Notes: a model not told the origin generated them from the letters alone. Counted from the first letter of the stretch, positions 1 through 9,195 are shown. The stretch is 64,000 nucleotides of DNA from Subsaxibacter sp. CAU 1640 (GCF_023156585.1 NZ_JALNMI010000001.1:868001-932000), one strand, 5' to 3'. Translations and numbers: made by a program.

Positions 1-1276
1 CTGCAAAGGTGTCGTCATCAACTTTTGAAAATTCTGAAGGCGTTGGGACAATTCCATTGTAATATTTATCGGTCAACACCACGACACGATTGATGAAATT
101 TCCAAAAATCGCCACCAATTCATTATTATTTCTCGCCTGAAAGTCTGACCAAGTAAAGTCATTATCCTTGGTTTCTGGAGCATTTGCGGTTAGCACATAG
201 CGCAACACATCCTGCTGATTAGGAAATTCCTTCAGATAATCGGGTAACCAAACTGCCCAATTTTTTGAGGTGGACAATTTGTTTCCTTCCAAATTCAAAA
301 ACTCATTTGCTGGTACATTGTCTGGAAGAATGTAACTTCCTTCTGCTTTCAACATCGCAGGGAAAATGATACAGTGAAACACGATGTTATCTTTCCCGAT
401 GAAATGAATCAACTTCGTATCCTTATCTTTCCAATAGGGCTCCCAATCTTTCCCAACACGTTCAGCCCATTCTTTGGTAGAAGAGATGTAACCAATTGGT
501 GCATCAAACCAAACATACAATACTTTTCCATCTGCACCTTCTACTGGAACGGGAATGCCCCAATCCAAATCTCTTGTCACCGCTCTTGGGCGCAAACCAT
601 CGTCAATCCAAGATTTGACCTGTCCATAAACATTCGGTTTCCAGTCTTTTTTATGGCCTTTCAAAATCCATTCTTTCAAAAATGCTTCGTGCTTATCCAA
701 AGGCAAAAACCAATGCTTTGTCTGTTTCAAAGTAGGCGTGTTGCCAGTAATTGCTGATTTCGGATTGATTAAATCCGTAGCATTCAACGACGTTCCGCAT
801 TTTTCACATTGGTCACCATACGCATTTTCGTTGCCACATTTTGGACACGTTCCGGTCACAAATCTATCTGCCAAAAACTGATTGGCTTCCTCATCATATA
901 ACTGTTCGGTCACTTCTTCAACAAATTCACCTTTGTCATATAGTGTTTTGAAGAATTCCTGTGCCGTATCGTGATGGATTTTTGCAGACGTACGTGAGTA
1001 ATTGTCAAAAGAAATTCCAAATTCCTCAAAAGAATCTTTGATAATTGCATTGTATTTATCAACCACATCTTGCGGAGATACACCTTCATTTTTTGCTTTG
1101 ATGGTAATGGGAACGCCGTGTTCATCGCTTCCGCAGATAAAGGCAACATCATTTCCCTTCAAACGCAAATAGCGTGCATAAATGTCTGCTGGTACATATA
1201 CGCCTGCCAAATGACCGATGTGAATGGGTCCGTTGGTATAAGGCAAAGCCGCAGTAATGGTATATCTTTTTGACAT
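1..1276 (-). CDS. metG: Methionyl-tRNA synthetase, C-terminal part outside window
   Basis: Class I aminoacyl-tRNA synthetase that charges tRNA-Met in the cytoplasm. The reading frame begins [20 protein letters not shown] and carries the HIGH-type signature near residue 20. A zinc-knuckle region with two CxxC pairs follows (CPKCG and CEKCG), then the KLSTSK form of the KMSKS loop in the last third of the visible part. About 425 codons are present; family members in this phylum are usually near 690 residues, so the tRNA-binding C-terminal part lies beyond base 1. The ATG start is supported by the alignment-like N-terminus and by an upstream TAnnTTTG box. It is divergent from the LD-carboxypeptidase gene, with about 86 bases between the two starts. 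Identification is secure; only the truncation by the window edge limits it. Confidence 0.97.
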   Translation of the reverse strand, partial: MSKRYTITAALPYTNGPIHIGHLAGVYVPADIYARYLRLKGNDVAFICGSDEHGVPITIKAKNEGVSPQDVVDKYNAIIKDSFEEFGISFDNYSRTSAKIHHDTAQEFFKTLYDKGEFVEEVTEQLYDEEANQFLADRFVTGTCPKCGNENAYGDQCEKCGTSLNATDLINPKSAITGNTPTLKQTKHWFLPLDKHEAFLKEWILKGHKKDWKPNVYGQVKSWIDDGLRPRAVTRDLDWGIPVPVEGADGKVLYVWFDAPIGYISSTKEWAERVGKDWEPYWKDKDTKLIHFIGKDNIVFHCIIFPAMLKAEGSYILPDNVPANEFLNLEGNKLSTSKNWAVWLPDYLKEFPNQQDVLRYVLTANAPETKDNDFTWSDFQARNNNELVAIFGNFINRVVVLTDKYYNGIVPTPSEFSKVDDDTFA

Positions 1277-1300
1277 TGTTTGGTATCGTTTTTGAAGCCA

Positions 1301-1308
1301 CAAAAGTA
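1301..1308 (-). promoter_or_regulatory. Bacteroidota -7 promoter box for metG
   Basis: On the minus strand this reads TACTTTTG, an exact match to TAnnTTTG, 24 bases before the metG start codon. No clear TTG element is seen at the usual upstream spacing, so only the -7 box supports it. Confidence 0.5.
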
Positions 1309-1362
1309 CGTAATTCAACTGCGAATTCGAAAAAAAATGTACATTTACAAAAAGCGTGTTTT

Positions 1363-2376
1363 ATGTCTTTCAAATCAGTTTTTATCCTGCTGTTCAGTCT
1401 TGTTTTTCTTTTGAAAGATGAGTATATAACGGCTCAAAACACTTCTACCAAAACTATGCAGACCAATTTGATTCAACCACCATTTCTGAAACCTGGCGAC
1501 ACGGTTGCCATTGTGGCACCTTCAGGCGTTTTAAAAAATAGAACCGATGAGGTGGGACGAAGCAAGGCTATTCTCGAAAGTTGGGGATTGAAGGTGGTAA
1601 TTGGGAAACACGTGTTCAGCAAAAATGGACATTTTGCAGGAACTGATGATGAACGTTGCGAGGATTTCCAAAAAGCTTTGAATGACCCAAGTGTCAAGGC
1701 CATTTGGGCAGCGAGAGGTGGTTATGGTACTGTTAGAATTTTGGATAAATTGGATTATACGCAATTCAAAAAGAACCCTAAATGGATTATTGGCTATTCG
1801 GATATTACGGCGCTTCACAACCAACTTCATAATTTGGGTTACGAAACCATTCACGCGCTGATGTGTACAAGTTTGACCAAGGATGAAAGCGAAGTCAAAG
1901 AAGCGATTGACACGTTTAAAGACGCCATCTTCGGAAAACGATTGTCTTATCAACTAAAGGGTTCGTCATACAACAAAACAGGAACTGTCACCGCGCCATT
2001 GGTTGGTGGAAATTTGACCGTTTTACATACGATGTTGGGTTCTAAAACGAGTATTGATACTTCTGGAAAAATCATTTTTTTGGAAGAAGTAGGAGAGTAC
2101 GCCTATCACATCGACCGAATGCTGCAAAGTATGAAGCGCGCTGGTTATTTTGAAGATTGTGCTGGTATTTTGGTGGGTAACATTAGCAGAGTGCGTTACA
2201 ATGACCAAGATTTTGGACGAACCATTGAGGAAATTTTCTTGGACATTGTTGCTGATAGAAACATTCCAATAGCTTTTAATATGCCAGCAGGACACGAAAA
2301 GGATAATCGCGCAATGATTTTAGGAGGAAATGTGACAATAATTGTAGGGAAAGATAAAACGGAAATTAAATTCTGA
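1363..2376 (+). CDS. LD-carboxypeptidase, peptidase family S66, exported
   Basis: Predicted serine LD-carboxypeptidase of the LdcA/MccF family, which removes the terminal D-alanine from murein tetrapeptides during peptidoglycan recycling. The ATG chosen gives 337 residues. It opens with a hydrophobic signal-like segment (about residues 5-20) and then FLKPGDTVAIVAPSG, the usual family start. The blocks WAARGGYGT and IGYSDITALH (with the presumed nucleophile Ser), FLEEVGEYAYHIDRM (acid) and the late AGHEKDN (His) complete a Ser-Glu-His triad. An upstream TTG would add residues overlapping the metG promoter region and is unlikely. The signal segment suggests periplasmic rather than cytoplasmic action, unlike E. 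coli LdcA. The exact substrate is inferred from family only. Confidence 0.9.
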   Translation: MSFKSVFILLFSLVFLLKDEYITAQNTSTKTMQTNLIQPPFLKPGDTVAIVAPSGVLKNRTDEVGRSKAILESWGLKVVIGKHVFSKNGHFAGTDDERCEDFQKALNDPSVKAIWAARGGYGTVRILDKLDYTQFKKNPKWIIGYSDITALHNQLHNLGYETIHALMCTSLTKDESEVKEAIDTFKDAIFGKRLSYQLKGSSYNKTGTVTAPLVGGNLTVLHTMLGSKTSIDTSGKIIFLEEVGEYAYHIDRMLQSMKRAGYFEDCAGILVGNISRVRYNDQDFGRTIEEIFLDIVADRNIPIAFNMPAGHEKDNRAMILGGNVTIIVGKDKTEIKF

Positions 2377-2384
2377 AAACCATA

Positions 2385-2416
2385 CTGCTTACTGCAACTG
2401 AACACTGCTAACTAAC
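2385..2416. repeat. ACTG-rich intergenic repeat, copy 1
   Basis: Fills most of the spacer between the LD-carboxypeptidase stop and the YraN start. The core ACTGAACACTGCTAACTAA is nearly identical to a segment between atpC and atpD (33998-34017): about 23 of 29 aligned bases match over the longer stretch. Such similarity between unrelated spacers suggests a dispersed short repeat rather than chance. Confidence 0.55.
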
Positions 2417-2419
2417 AAA

Positions 2420-2779
2420 ATGGCTTACCACAACGATCTAGGTAAAATAGGCGAGCAACTCGCTGTAGAACTTTTGGAAGCCAAAGGCTATGACATTTTA
2501 GCTAGAAACTATCTATTTCAGAAAGCGGAAATTGACATCATCGCCAAACACGACAACATGCTCGTCTGTGTGGAAGTCAAAACACGAAATTCAGAATTTT
2601 TTGGTGACCCACAGGAATTTGTCACCAAAGGAAAAATCAAAAACCTGGTCAAAGCGATGGATGCTTTCGTTCAGGAAAATGACTTTGACTTGGAATCGCG
2701 TTTTGACATTATTGCTGTTCTAAAGAACAAAAAAATAGAACAATTGACGCATTATGAAAATGCGTTTTATCATTTTTGA
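2420..2779 (+). CDS. YraN/UPF0102 family endonuclease-like protein
   Basis: A 119-residue protein of the YraN family, which has the restriction-endonuclease-like fold. The visible signature is an N-terminal GEQLAVELLEAKGYDILARN helix-strand unit, then EIDIIAKHDNMLVCVEVKTR, giving the Glu-...-Asp-...-Glu-x-Lys metal-binding pattern (about residues 39-55). Its cellular role is not firmly established; relatives are associated with DNA metabolism. Length is normal for the family. It lies 43 bases after the LD-carboxypeptidase gene and may be cotranscribed with it. The spacer consists largely of an ACTG-rich repeat. Confidence 0.9.
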   Translation: MAYHNDLGKIGEQLAVELLEAKGYDILARNYLFQKAEIDIIAKHDNMLVCVEVKTRNSEFFGDPQEFVTKGKIKNLVKAMDAFVQENDFDLESRFDIIAVLKNKKIEQLTHYENAFYHF

Positions 2780-2909
2780 TGTTACCATTCATCGATTTGT
2801 GTAGGAAAAAACACAAAAAATAATATGATTTTATGCGATTCAACGAATAAATATTGATTCTATCGGCATTTCTTCTATCTTTCCATTGTTAAACCCAAAA
2901 TCTATAATT

Positions 2910-3506
2910 ATGAAAAAAACCTACCTTATTGTAGCGTCACTAATATTGTGTGTGCTATATGGATGCTCGCAAGAAGATGTTTCTTCTGATCAACAACTCC
3001 AAGAAAGAAGAAAACCTGGCAAAATTAGAGTCACTGTCGATCCAGCGCCTCCATCGGAAGAACACTGTTTTTACACTCATCTTATTGCAGGTCAACACCA
3101 TGTTGCGGGCTCTGTGACAGTTGACATTGATGGAGACAATTTAATTATTACTTATTCAACTAATGGTGATTGGACCTTGGGAACAACACATTTGAGCATT
3201 GGAAACTGTGACGAAGATTGGGCACCACTTAATGGTGGTGGTAACCCACAAGTGGGACAGTTTGAATATACGGAGCCTTTTTCTTCAGGACCACATGAAG
3301 TGGTCTATGTCATTCCTCTAGAAGGTTTGGACGATAATTATTGCTTTGCAGCACATGCTGAAGTTGATGGGCCAACAGGAGGAGAAACTGCTTGGGCACA
3401 AGGAACACAATTTTCAGGAAACGGATGGGCAATGTTTGTTGAATCCTTTTTATCTAACTGTCCTCCCCCAGAAGATGATGGTGGTGGACCAAATCAACCG
3501 ACCTAA
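2910..3506 (+). CDS. Exported lipoprotein of unknown function with GGETAWAxG motif
   Basis: A 198-residue predicted lipoprotein. The signal peptide ends in the lipobox LYGC, making Cys19 the lipidated residue. The mature part has cysteines near HCFYTH, GNCDEDW, NYCFAAH and at SNCPPP, which could form two disulfides. It carries the blocks GDWTLGTTHLSIG and GGETAWAQGTQF, which from memory resemble a secreted beta-sandwich domain common in environmental bacteria. The tail is Pro/Asp/Gly-rich. The start at the ATG is preferred over an upstream TTG because it begins directly with a typical MKKTYLIV signal. It faces the convergent nadD gene, with only 6 bases between the stops. No function can be assigned. 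Confidence 0.8.
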   Translation: MKKTYLIVASLILCVLYGCSQEDVSSDQQLQERRKPGKIRVTVDPAPPSEEHCFYTHLIAGQHHVAGSVTVDIDGDNLIITYSTNGDWTLGTTHLSIGNCDEDWAPLNGGGNPQVGQFEYTEPFSSGPHEVVYVIPLEGLDDNYCFAAHAEVDGPTGGETAWAQGTQFSGNGWAMFVESFLSNCPPPEDDGGGPNQPT

Positions 3507-3512
3507 TCTTTA

Positions 3513-4091
3513 TTATTTGTAAAAATTCATTTCATCCAGATATTCCCAAACGTGCTCGGGAAGCATAGGGCGCACATTTTTGCCTTCTTTGATAGAATTT
3601 CGAATGAAAGTTGAAGACAATTCCATAATAGGTGCATTGACAAAATGCACCTTTTTATGTTTTTGGAATTGAGTTTCCACACTGCCTTCCGAAATCCGTG
3701 GATAGACATAGATGTGATAGCCTTCAAGTATCAATTCATAGTTTTTCCACTTGTGGAAACTTTTTAAATTGTCTTCGCCCATAATAAGGGCAAACTCGTG
3801 TTCTGTAAATTTTTCCTGTAGATATACCAAGGTATTGATGGTATAATTGGGCTGCGGTAAATTGAATTCGATGTCGCTCGGACGAAGTTTGTCATAATCT
3901 TTTGTAGCACGATACACCATTTCCAATCGTTGGTGATTGTCTAGCATAGAGCTTTTCACCTTAAACGGACTTTGGGGTGTCACGACAAACCAAACCTGGT
4001 CTAAATCGCTATATTCCGCAATATGATTGGCAATGGTCAAATGACCAATATGAATTGGGTTGAACGTCCCAAAATAGAGTCCGATTTTCAT
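3513..4091 (-). CDS. nadD: Nicotinate-nucleotide adenylyltransferase
   Basis: Transfers AMP from ATP to nicotinate mononucleotide, the penultimate step of NAD synthesis. The N-terminus KIGLYFGTFNPIHIGH holds the nucleotidyltransferase GxFxPxHxGH signature at residues 8-17, and the second signature SSTFIRNSI, with the Ser-x-x-x-Ile-Arg pattern, lies near residue 158. At 192 residues it has normal length. It is the last gene of a minus-strand series yicC-gmk-nadD, starting 4 bases after the gmk stop, so translation coupling is likely. Identification rests on motif match and neighbourhood. Confidence 0.95.
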   Translation of the reverse strand: MKIGLYFGTFNPIHIGHLTIANHIAEYSDLDQVWFVVTPQSPFKVKSSMLDNHQRLEMVYRATKDYDKLRPSDIEFNLPQPNYTINTLVYLQEKFTEHEFALIMGEDNLKSFHKWKNYELILEGYHIYVYPRISEGSVETQFQKHKKVHFVNAPIMELSSTFIRNSIKEGKNVRPMLPEHVWEYLDEMNFYK

Positions 4092-4095
4092 CTGA

Positions 4096-4689
4096 TTATT
4101 TTTTCACAAATTCTGACACCAATTGGTAAGATTTTTCCAAGGCTTCTTCCAAATTTTTGTTCAAAACAATAACGTCAAACAAAGGTGCTGTAGCCAATTC
4201 TGCGGGCGCTTTTGCGACACGCATACTTATTTTTTCAGGACTTTCTTCGCCTCGAAGTTTCAACCGTTTTATGAGTTCGTTTAAATCTGGTGGTTTGACA
4301 AAAACGGCAAGGGTTTCTTCTGGAAATTTCCGTTTGATACGCAGTCCTCCGGACACATCAATATCGAAGATGACGTTTTTGCCTTTTGCCCAAATGCGCT
4401 CAATTTCCGTTTTTAAAGTTCCATAGAAATTATCCCTGTAAACTTCTTCCCATTCTAGAAACTCTTCATTCCTGATACGGTTTTTGAAATCCTTGATGTC
4501 TAGAAAATAATAGTCTTTTCCGTTGATTTCCTGTCCACGTTTTTCCCTGGAAGTTGCAGAAATTGAAAACTCCAGATTAAGTTCGGGTTGCTGCAGCAAA
4601 TGCCTAACGATGGTGGTCTTTCCAGAACCAGATGGTGCCGAAAACACAATTAACTTTCCTCTTTTTTTGGTCTTTATTTCGTCTGCCAC
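4096..4689 (-). CDS. gmk: Guanylate kinase
   Basis: Phosphorylates GMP to GDP using ATP. The Walker A loop SAPSGSGKTT is at residues 17-26. It is followed by SATSREKRGQEINGKDYYFL, the GMP-binding region, and the LKLRGEESPEKISMR lid segment. At 197 residues the length is typical. The gene sits between yicC and nadD; yicC-gmk adjacency is widespread in bacteria. The 24-base gap to yicC and 4-base gap to nadD indicate one transcript. Confidence 0.97.
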   Translation of the reverse strand: MADEIKTKKRGKLIVFSAPSGSGKTTIVRHLLQQPELNLEFSISATSREKRGQEINGKDYYFLDIKDFKNRIRNEEFLEWEEVYRDNFYGTLKTEIERIWAKGKNVIFDIDVSGGLRIKRKFPEETLAVFVKPPDLNELIKRLKLRGEESPEKISMRVAKAPAELATAPLFDVIVLNKNLEEALEKSYQLVSEFVKK

Positions 4690-4713
4690 GAGATTGGTTT
4701 AAATGGTTGATAG

Positions 4714-5571
4714 TTAGAGGACGTTCAATAACTGTTCCTTTATTTTTTCGAGCTCGTCTTTCATTTGCACAACCAGCTTTTGCATTGGTGCATAATTCGA
4801 TTTTGAGCCGATGGTATTGATTTCACGTCCCATTTCTTGGCTGATGAAGCCTAATTTTTTTCCGTTGGAATCATCGCTTTTCAAAGCTTTTAGAAAATAA
4901 TCCAAATGGTTCTGAAGACGTACTTTTTCTTCGGTGATGTCAAATTTTTCAATATAAAACACCAACTCTTGTTCAAAACGGTTCTCATCCACTTTTTCCT
5001 TCAATTCCGCTACACCTTTCGTCAAGCGTTCACGTACACCTTCAATGCGTTCTGGGTCCATCATAATCACTTTGTCCAGCAATTGAGAAATATTGTTAAC
5101 TCTATCAATAAATTCAGACTCTAGCGTTTTTCCCTCATCCAAACGGTACTGATGAATTTTTTCCAAAGCTGAAATGATTTCAGTTTGAATCTGTGACCAT
5201 TCATCTTCGTCAATTTCATCACGTTCTGTAGTGACAGCATCTGGAAGCCGAATCGCCATTTTCAACAATTCAGTTTCATCACCATCCACCACTTCTTTCA
5301 GTTGCTTAATGTATTGTTTTACAACCGTTTTATTGATTTGCGTTGAGGTTTCTTCACCTGTGATTTCCATATAAAGTGAAAAATCGACCTTGCCACGTTC
5401 TAATTTGGAGGCAATCAACTTTCTGATATCCAATTCTTTTTCTCTGTAAAGAGAAGGCATTCTGGTGTTCAAATCAAGGTTTTTACTATTCAATGATTTG
5501 ACCTCAATGGATATTTTCTTGGTGGGAAGTTGTAAGACAGATTTCCCATAGCCTGTCATAGATTGTATCAT
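4714..5571 (-). CDS. yicC: YicC/YloC family endoribonuclease
   Basis: A 285-residue YicC-type protein. The N-terminal signature MIQSMTGYGKS and the C-terminal DUF1732 block, with GFISQEMGREINTIGSKSN, are both present. YicC of E. coli and YloC of Bacillus are endoribonucleases involved in RNA turnover; that role is taken from the family. It is the first gene of the yicC-gmk-nadD operon, with a TACCTTTG promoter box 24 bases before the start. No unusual residues are noticed. Confidence 0.95.
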   Translation of the reverse strand: MIQSMTGYGKSVLQLPTKKISIEVKSLNSKNLDLNTRMPSLYREKELDIRKLIASKLERGKVDFSLYMEITGEETSTQINKTVVKQYIKQLKEVVDGDETELLKMAIRLPDAVTTERDEIDEDEWSQIQTEIISALEKIHQYRLDEGKTLESEFIDRVNNISQLLDKVIMMDPERIEGVRERLTKGVAELKEKVDENRFEQELVFYIEKFDITEEKVRLQNHLDYFLKALKSDDSNGKKLGFISQEMGREINTIGSKSNYAPMQKLVVQMKDELEKIKEQLLNVL

Positions 5572-5594
5572 AGACGAATTTTAAAAAAGTTGCA

Positions 5595-5602
5595 CAAAGG
5601 TA
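5595..5602 (-). promoter_or_regulatory. -7 promoter box for yicC-gmk-nadD
   Basis: On the minus strand TACCTTTG, an exact TAnnTTTG match, 24 bases before the yicC ATG. It is the only strong box before this operon; no good -33 element is seen. Confidence 0.6.
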
Positions 5603-5670
5603 ATGAAAATCATTAGGTTTTGAAGGAACAATAAATTGGCAACAATTCAAGGAATGCTTGTTAAAAGGCT

Positions 5671-5678
5671 TAAATTTG
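5671..5678 (+). promoter_or_regulatory. -7 promoter box for thioesterase gene
   Basis: TAAATTTG, an exact match to TAnnTTTG, 28 bases before the thioesterase ATG. No TTG at the expected distance upstream. Confidence 0.45.
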
Positions 5679-5706
5679 CCATTCCTGAAAATTAAAGATA
5701 AGTGCT

Positions 5707-6183
5707 ATGTATTTAAAAGATTTTGAAATAAGATGGAGTGATGTCGATGCCAACCGACATTTGGCTAATTCGGCTTATGTGAATTTTATGAGCCATACGC
5801 GTGTGGCATTCTTCGAAGAGCATAATTTTTCGCTTTCAAACCTCGCAAAATTTGATATCAGTCCAGTGATTTTTTATGAGCATATTTACTATTTCAAGGA
5901 AGCTTTTTTAGGAACACCCATTCGTGTAAGCCTGGAAATCAAAGGATTTAGTGAAGATGGAATGTTCTTTCAAATTGAACACAATTTTTACAACCATAAA
6001 GGGGAAAATTTAGCCAATTGCGAATTATTGGGCGCTTGGATTAATTTAAAATCACGTTCGCTTTCAGCCATTCCTGAACATTTGATTGCAGAGCTTGAAA
6101 AGTTTCCGAAGTCAAAAGATTTCAAGATACTGACCAAAGAAGACACTCGAAAATTTGGTAAAAAACCAATTAATTTAAGTTAG
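5707..6183 (+). CDS. Acyl-CoA/acyl-ACP thioesterase-like hotdog protein
   Basis: A 158-residue hotdog-fold protein of the 4HBT/acyl-ACP thioesterase type. The N-terminal block IRWSDVDANRHLANSAYVNF holds the conserved Asp and the Asn/His characteristic of the active-site helix (about residues 9-28). The last 20 residues are basic and extended. It probably hydrolyses a fatty-acyl or related thioester in the cytoplasm; the substrate is unknown. The ATG lies 28 bases after a TAAATTTG box. Its 3' end overlaps the convergent transporter gene by 14 bases, so no terminator separates them. Confidence 0.85.
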   Translation: MYLKDFEIRWSDVDANRHLANSAYVNFMSHTRVAFFEEHNFSLSNLAKFDISPVIFYEHIYYFKEAFLGTPIRVSLEIKGFSEDGMFFQIEHNFYNHKGENLANCELLGAWINLKSRSLSAIPEHLIAELEKFPKSKDFKILTKEDTRKFGKKPINLS

Positions 6184-7066
6184 CTTTAGGTCGTTTTGAC
6201 ACTAAAAAGACACCTGCAAAAATCAAGAGCATCGCAGCAATTTTTACAAATTCTATGGTGTCAGCTCCCATAATAATGGCAAATATACCAGCAATTACAG
6301 GCTGGAGATAAATAAAGATGCCAATGGTAGAAGCCTTGAGTTGACGCAAAGCCAAAGGATTCAACAAGTAGGTTCCAAAAGTGGCTCCAACCACAACGAA
6401 CACTACCGCAAACCATGCATCTGAAGTAAAGTCGGTCCATTCAATCGAAATAAGATCTGAATAGCCGAACGGAATAACCATTATTGAACCAAAAAGAAAT
6501 AACCACTTTATGAAGGTAAAAGGATGGTATTTATTTGTGAGTTTTTTGATGAGGATGATATAAATGCTGTAAGCAATTACATTGATAAAAATCAATAGGT
6601 TGCCTAATGGTAGATTATCACCAACACGATCTGAAGTTCCCAAAAGCGTCAGAAGAATTCCGCCTGAAAACCCCAGCAGCACACCAACGATTTTCAGTTT
6701 CGTGATCTTTTCGTTCAAAAAGAACGATGACAGAATTAATATGATTATTGGAGTGGTCGTAATAATTACCGAAGCATTAATAGGTGTGGTTAACTCTAAT
6801 CCTTTTAAAAACAAAAGCATATTGATGACGACGCCAAAGATGGCAGCTACAAAAAACTTTAAAAAATCCTTTTTTTCAATTTTCTCTTGAGGGAGAAAGA
6901 CGCTGACAGCCCAAAACAAGATTGTGGCTCCAACCACCCTCAAAATCACCAATGCAAATGGAGGTACGGAATGGTCATTCATCAAAACTTTTGCAAACGT
7001 AAAGTTCAAACCATACAAAACCTGTACGGTGAAAACAGCCAGTATGGCAAAAAGCCGCTTATCCAT
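6170..7066 (-). CDS. EamA/DMT family transporter
   Basis: A 298-residue integral membrane protein with about ten hydrophobic segments arranged as two EamA repeats. The first includes LYGLNFTFAKVLMNDHSVPP and the second NLLIFINVIAYSIYIILIKKL. Members of this drug/metabolite transporter superfamily export or import small metabolites, but the substrate cannot be read from sequence. The start overlaps the stop of the upstream thioredoxin-fold gene by 8 bases, indicating translational coupling. Its end overlaps the convergent thioesterase gene by 14 bases. Confidence 0.92.
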   Translation of the reverse strand: MDKRLFAILAVFTVQVLYGLNFTFAKVLMNDHSVPPFALVILRVVGATILFWAVSVFLPQEKIEKKDFLKFFVAAIFGVVINMLLFLKGLELTTPINASVIITTTPIIILILSSFFLNEKITKLKIVGVLLGFSGGILLTLLGTSDRVGDNLPLGNLLIFINVIAYSIYIILIKKLTNKYHPFTFIKWLFLFGSIMVIPFGYSDLISIEWTDFTSDAWFAVVFVVVGATFGTYLLNPLALRQLKASTIGIFIYLQPVIAGIFAIIMGADTIEFVKIAAMLLIFAGVFLVSKRPKANLN

Positions 7067-7412
7067 TGATGACTTTTTTAGCAGCTTCGACCGTTTTCGC
7101 GCTATTGCCTATAAAAATCTGATTTCCGAAAACGATCACTGGTCTGCTCAAAAAGGTATAATGTTTTAAAATATAATGCTTAAAATCTTTTTCGGTTAGG
7201 TTTTGGTCCTTTAAACCCATTTCCTTGTAAAGTATGGCTCGCTTACTGAACAAAGCTTCATAACTGCCTGATAGTTGATGTAATTCTTCTAACTGTTTTA
7301 CCGTAATTTCCTCTTCCTTAATATCCTGTAAAATGAAATCCTTTGGAAGATTCAGTGATTTGAGGATGCGGATGCAAGTGCTACACGTTTTTAGAAAATA
7401 GACTTTGTTCAT
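7059..7412 (-). CDS. ArsC/Spx family thioredoxin-fold protein
   Basis: A 117-residue protein with the ArsC/Spx/YffB fold. It begins MNKVYFLKTCSTCIRIL, where C10 and C13 form a CxxC pair as in Spx, rather than the CX5R loop of true arsenate reductases. The later block TFLSRPVIVFGNQIFIG matches the family's conserved cis-Pro region (usually RPV/RPI). It may be a redox-responsive thiol protein; calling it an arsenate reductase would be unsafe. The ATG was chosen over an upstream in-frame start that would overlap the start region of the divergent DinB gene. It is coupled to the downstream transporter gene by an 8-base overlap. Confidence 0.85.
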   Translation of the reverse strand: MNKVYFLKTCSTCIRILKSLNLPKDFILQDIKEEEITVKQLEELHQLSGSYEALFSKRAILYKEMGLKDQNLTEKDFKHYILKHYTFLSRPVIVFGNQIFIGNSAKTVEAAKKVING

Positions 7413-7491
7413 AAGGAAGGAATTGAACTGCAAAGTAAAGCGATTTCATAAGAAATTAATTATTTTTAAAGAAAAATATAGAAAAGTCATT

Positions 7492-7947
7492 ATGAACTGG
7501 GCATTTGATATTACCTTAAAAAGCAGAGCTGTTTTAAAGACCATCATAGAAACTTATACGCTTGAAGAACTAAATAAAATTCCAGAAGGTTTCAATAATA
7601 ACATCATTTGGAATATTGCACATACCATTGCTGTACAGCAATCGCTCATCTATAAACTTTCAGGATTACCACCTATTATTTCTGAAGATATGATTACAAC
7701 TTTTAAAAAAGGAACAAAACCCGAACGCGATTTGACCCAAGCTGAAGTTGATGAAATAAAAGGACTGTTGTTCTCTACTGTTGAAAAAACCAAGGAAGAT
7801 TTTGATAATGAAGTCTTCCAGAGCTTTCACGAATATACGGTTACCACAAAAAACACCTTGACCAATGTGATGGAAGCCATCGAATTCAATAACTTTCACG
7901 AAGGCATCCATTTAGGATATATTTTGGCATTAAAAAGAGCGCTATAA
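7492..7947 (+). CDS. DinB-like four-helix metal-binding protein
   Basis: A 151-residue DinB superfamily protein. The four-helix core shows the metal-binding His pattern: IAHTIAVQQS near residue 44, and FHEGIHLGYILALKR near residues 135-148 with two histidines. The family includes thiol-dependent transferases and many proteins of unknown activity. The ATG is preferred over an upstream TTG because it begins with the normal family N-terminus (MNWAFDITLKSR). It is followed after 3 bases by the antiporter gene, so the two are likely cotranscribed. Confidence 0.88.
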   Translation: MNWAFDITLKSRAVLKTIIETYTLEELNKIPEGFNNNIIWNIAHTIAVQQSLIYKLSGLPPIISEDMITTFKKGTKPERDLTQAEVDEIKGLLFSTVEKTKEDFDNEVFQSFHEYTVTTKNTLTNVMEAIEFNNFHEGIHLGYILALKRAL

Positions 7948-7950
7948 ATT

Positions 7951-9195
7951 ATGGAGTACTATTCGATTATATCTATTCTAGTCATATTGGCGGCACTTTT
8001 TGGATTTATAAATGCACGCTTTTTAAAACTTCCCACGACCATTGGTTTAATGGTCATCACGCTTTTGTGTACTTTGATAGTGGTGGTCATTGGGCAGTTT
8101 AACGACGCCATTCTTATCCACGAACGCGAACTAATTAATAACATTAATTTTGAAGAAGTATTGCTCGATATTATGTTGAGTTTTCTCCTTTTTGCAGGTG
8201 CACTGCATACCAATTTTGAGGAACTTCGGGTACAGCGAGCTCCAGTTATCGTATTTGCTACTATCGGAGTTTTGATTTCCACGTTTTTAGTAGGAATCGG
8301 GATGTATTTTGTGCTTCAGCTGATAGGTTTAGAGATAGAATTTATCTATTGCCTATTATTTGGAGCATTGATTTCACCCACAGATCCAATTGCTGTGTTG
8401 GGTATTCTGAAGAAGGCAAATGCACCCAAAAAATTAGAGACCAAAATAGTAGGTGAATCGTTGTTCAATGATGGTGTAGGTGTGGTTGTTTTTTTGACCA
8501 TTTTTTCAATTGCAAAATCACCTGGAGAATCGATTGAAATAATGAGTATCGCAAAACTTTTTGCCCAAGAAGTATTGGGTGGAATTGTTCTGGGCTTGAT
8601 TTTGGGTTACGGAACCTATAAGTTGCTGAAAGCGATAGATGACTACGAGGTAGAGGTTATCATTACCATCGCGACTGTGATGGGAGGAACGCTCGTGGCC
8701 CACCAATTTCATTTGTCGGCTCCTTTGGCTATGGTGACGGCTGGTCTTTTTATTGGAAATGATATTGTAAGAAGTGCTACAATGTCTGAAAAAACAGAAA
8801 CCTACATCGACCGTTTTTGGGAATTGGTAGATGTGCTTTTAAACACCATTCTGTTTGTTCTGATAGGTATGGAGATGTTGGTTCTGACCTTTGATACCAG
8901 TTCTATTGTGGCAGGATTGATAGCTGTGCCTTTGGTGTTGTTCTGTAGATATGCATCGCTATGGTTGCCAGTGAAATTTTTCTCCAAAAAACTCGATTTT
9001 GTGCCTAAAACCAATCTCATTATGACTTGGGGAGGTTTGAGAGGTGGCATTTCAATTGCATTGGCATTGAGCCTCACAAACGCGATGCATCGAGAGTTGT
9101 TTTTGGTAATAACCTATATTATCGTCGTATTTTCAATAATAGGACAGGGTCTAACGGTAGAACCAATTGTCAAGCGTCTTACAAAATCACTCTAA
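7951..9195 (+). CDS. Na+/H+ antiporter, CPA1 (NhaP-type)
   Basis: A 414-residue membrane protein with about 12 hydrophobic segments. The block [17 protein letters not shown] and the following [14 protein letters not shown], with the paired Asn-Asp used for cation and proton exchange, are diagnostic of CPA1 NhaP antiporters. It probably exports Na+ in exchange for H+ at the inner membrane. The start is 3 bases after the DinB stop. Its stop overlaps the convergent lipoprotein gene by 9 bases. Ion specificity cannot be told from the sequence. Confidence 0.93.
   Translation: MEYYSIISILVILAALFGFINARFLKLPTTIGLMVITLLCTLIVVVIGQFNDAILIHERELINNINFEEVLLDIMLSFLLFAGALHTNFEELRVQRAPVIVFATIGVLISTFLVGIGMYFVLQLIGLEIEFIYCLLFGALISPTDPIAVLGILKKANAPKKLETKIVGESLFNDGVGVVVFLTIFSIAKSPGESIEIMSIAKLFAQEVLGGIVLGLILGYGTYKLLKAIDDYEVEVIITIATVMGGTLVAHQFHLSAPLAMVTAGLFIGNDIVRSATMSEKTETYIDRFWELVDVLLNTILFVLIGMEMLVLTFDTSSIVAGLIAVPLVLFCRYASLWLPVKFFSKKLDFVPKTNLIMTWGGLRGGISIALALSLTNAMHRELFLVITYIIVVFSIIGQGLTVEPIVKRLTKSL

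Noticed and set aside
374-757. A plus-strand open frame of 127 codons within metG
   Set aside because: It is antisense to the strongly matching MetRS frame and lacks any recognisable motif; it follows from AT-poor codon use on the other strand.
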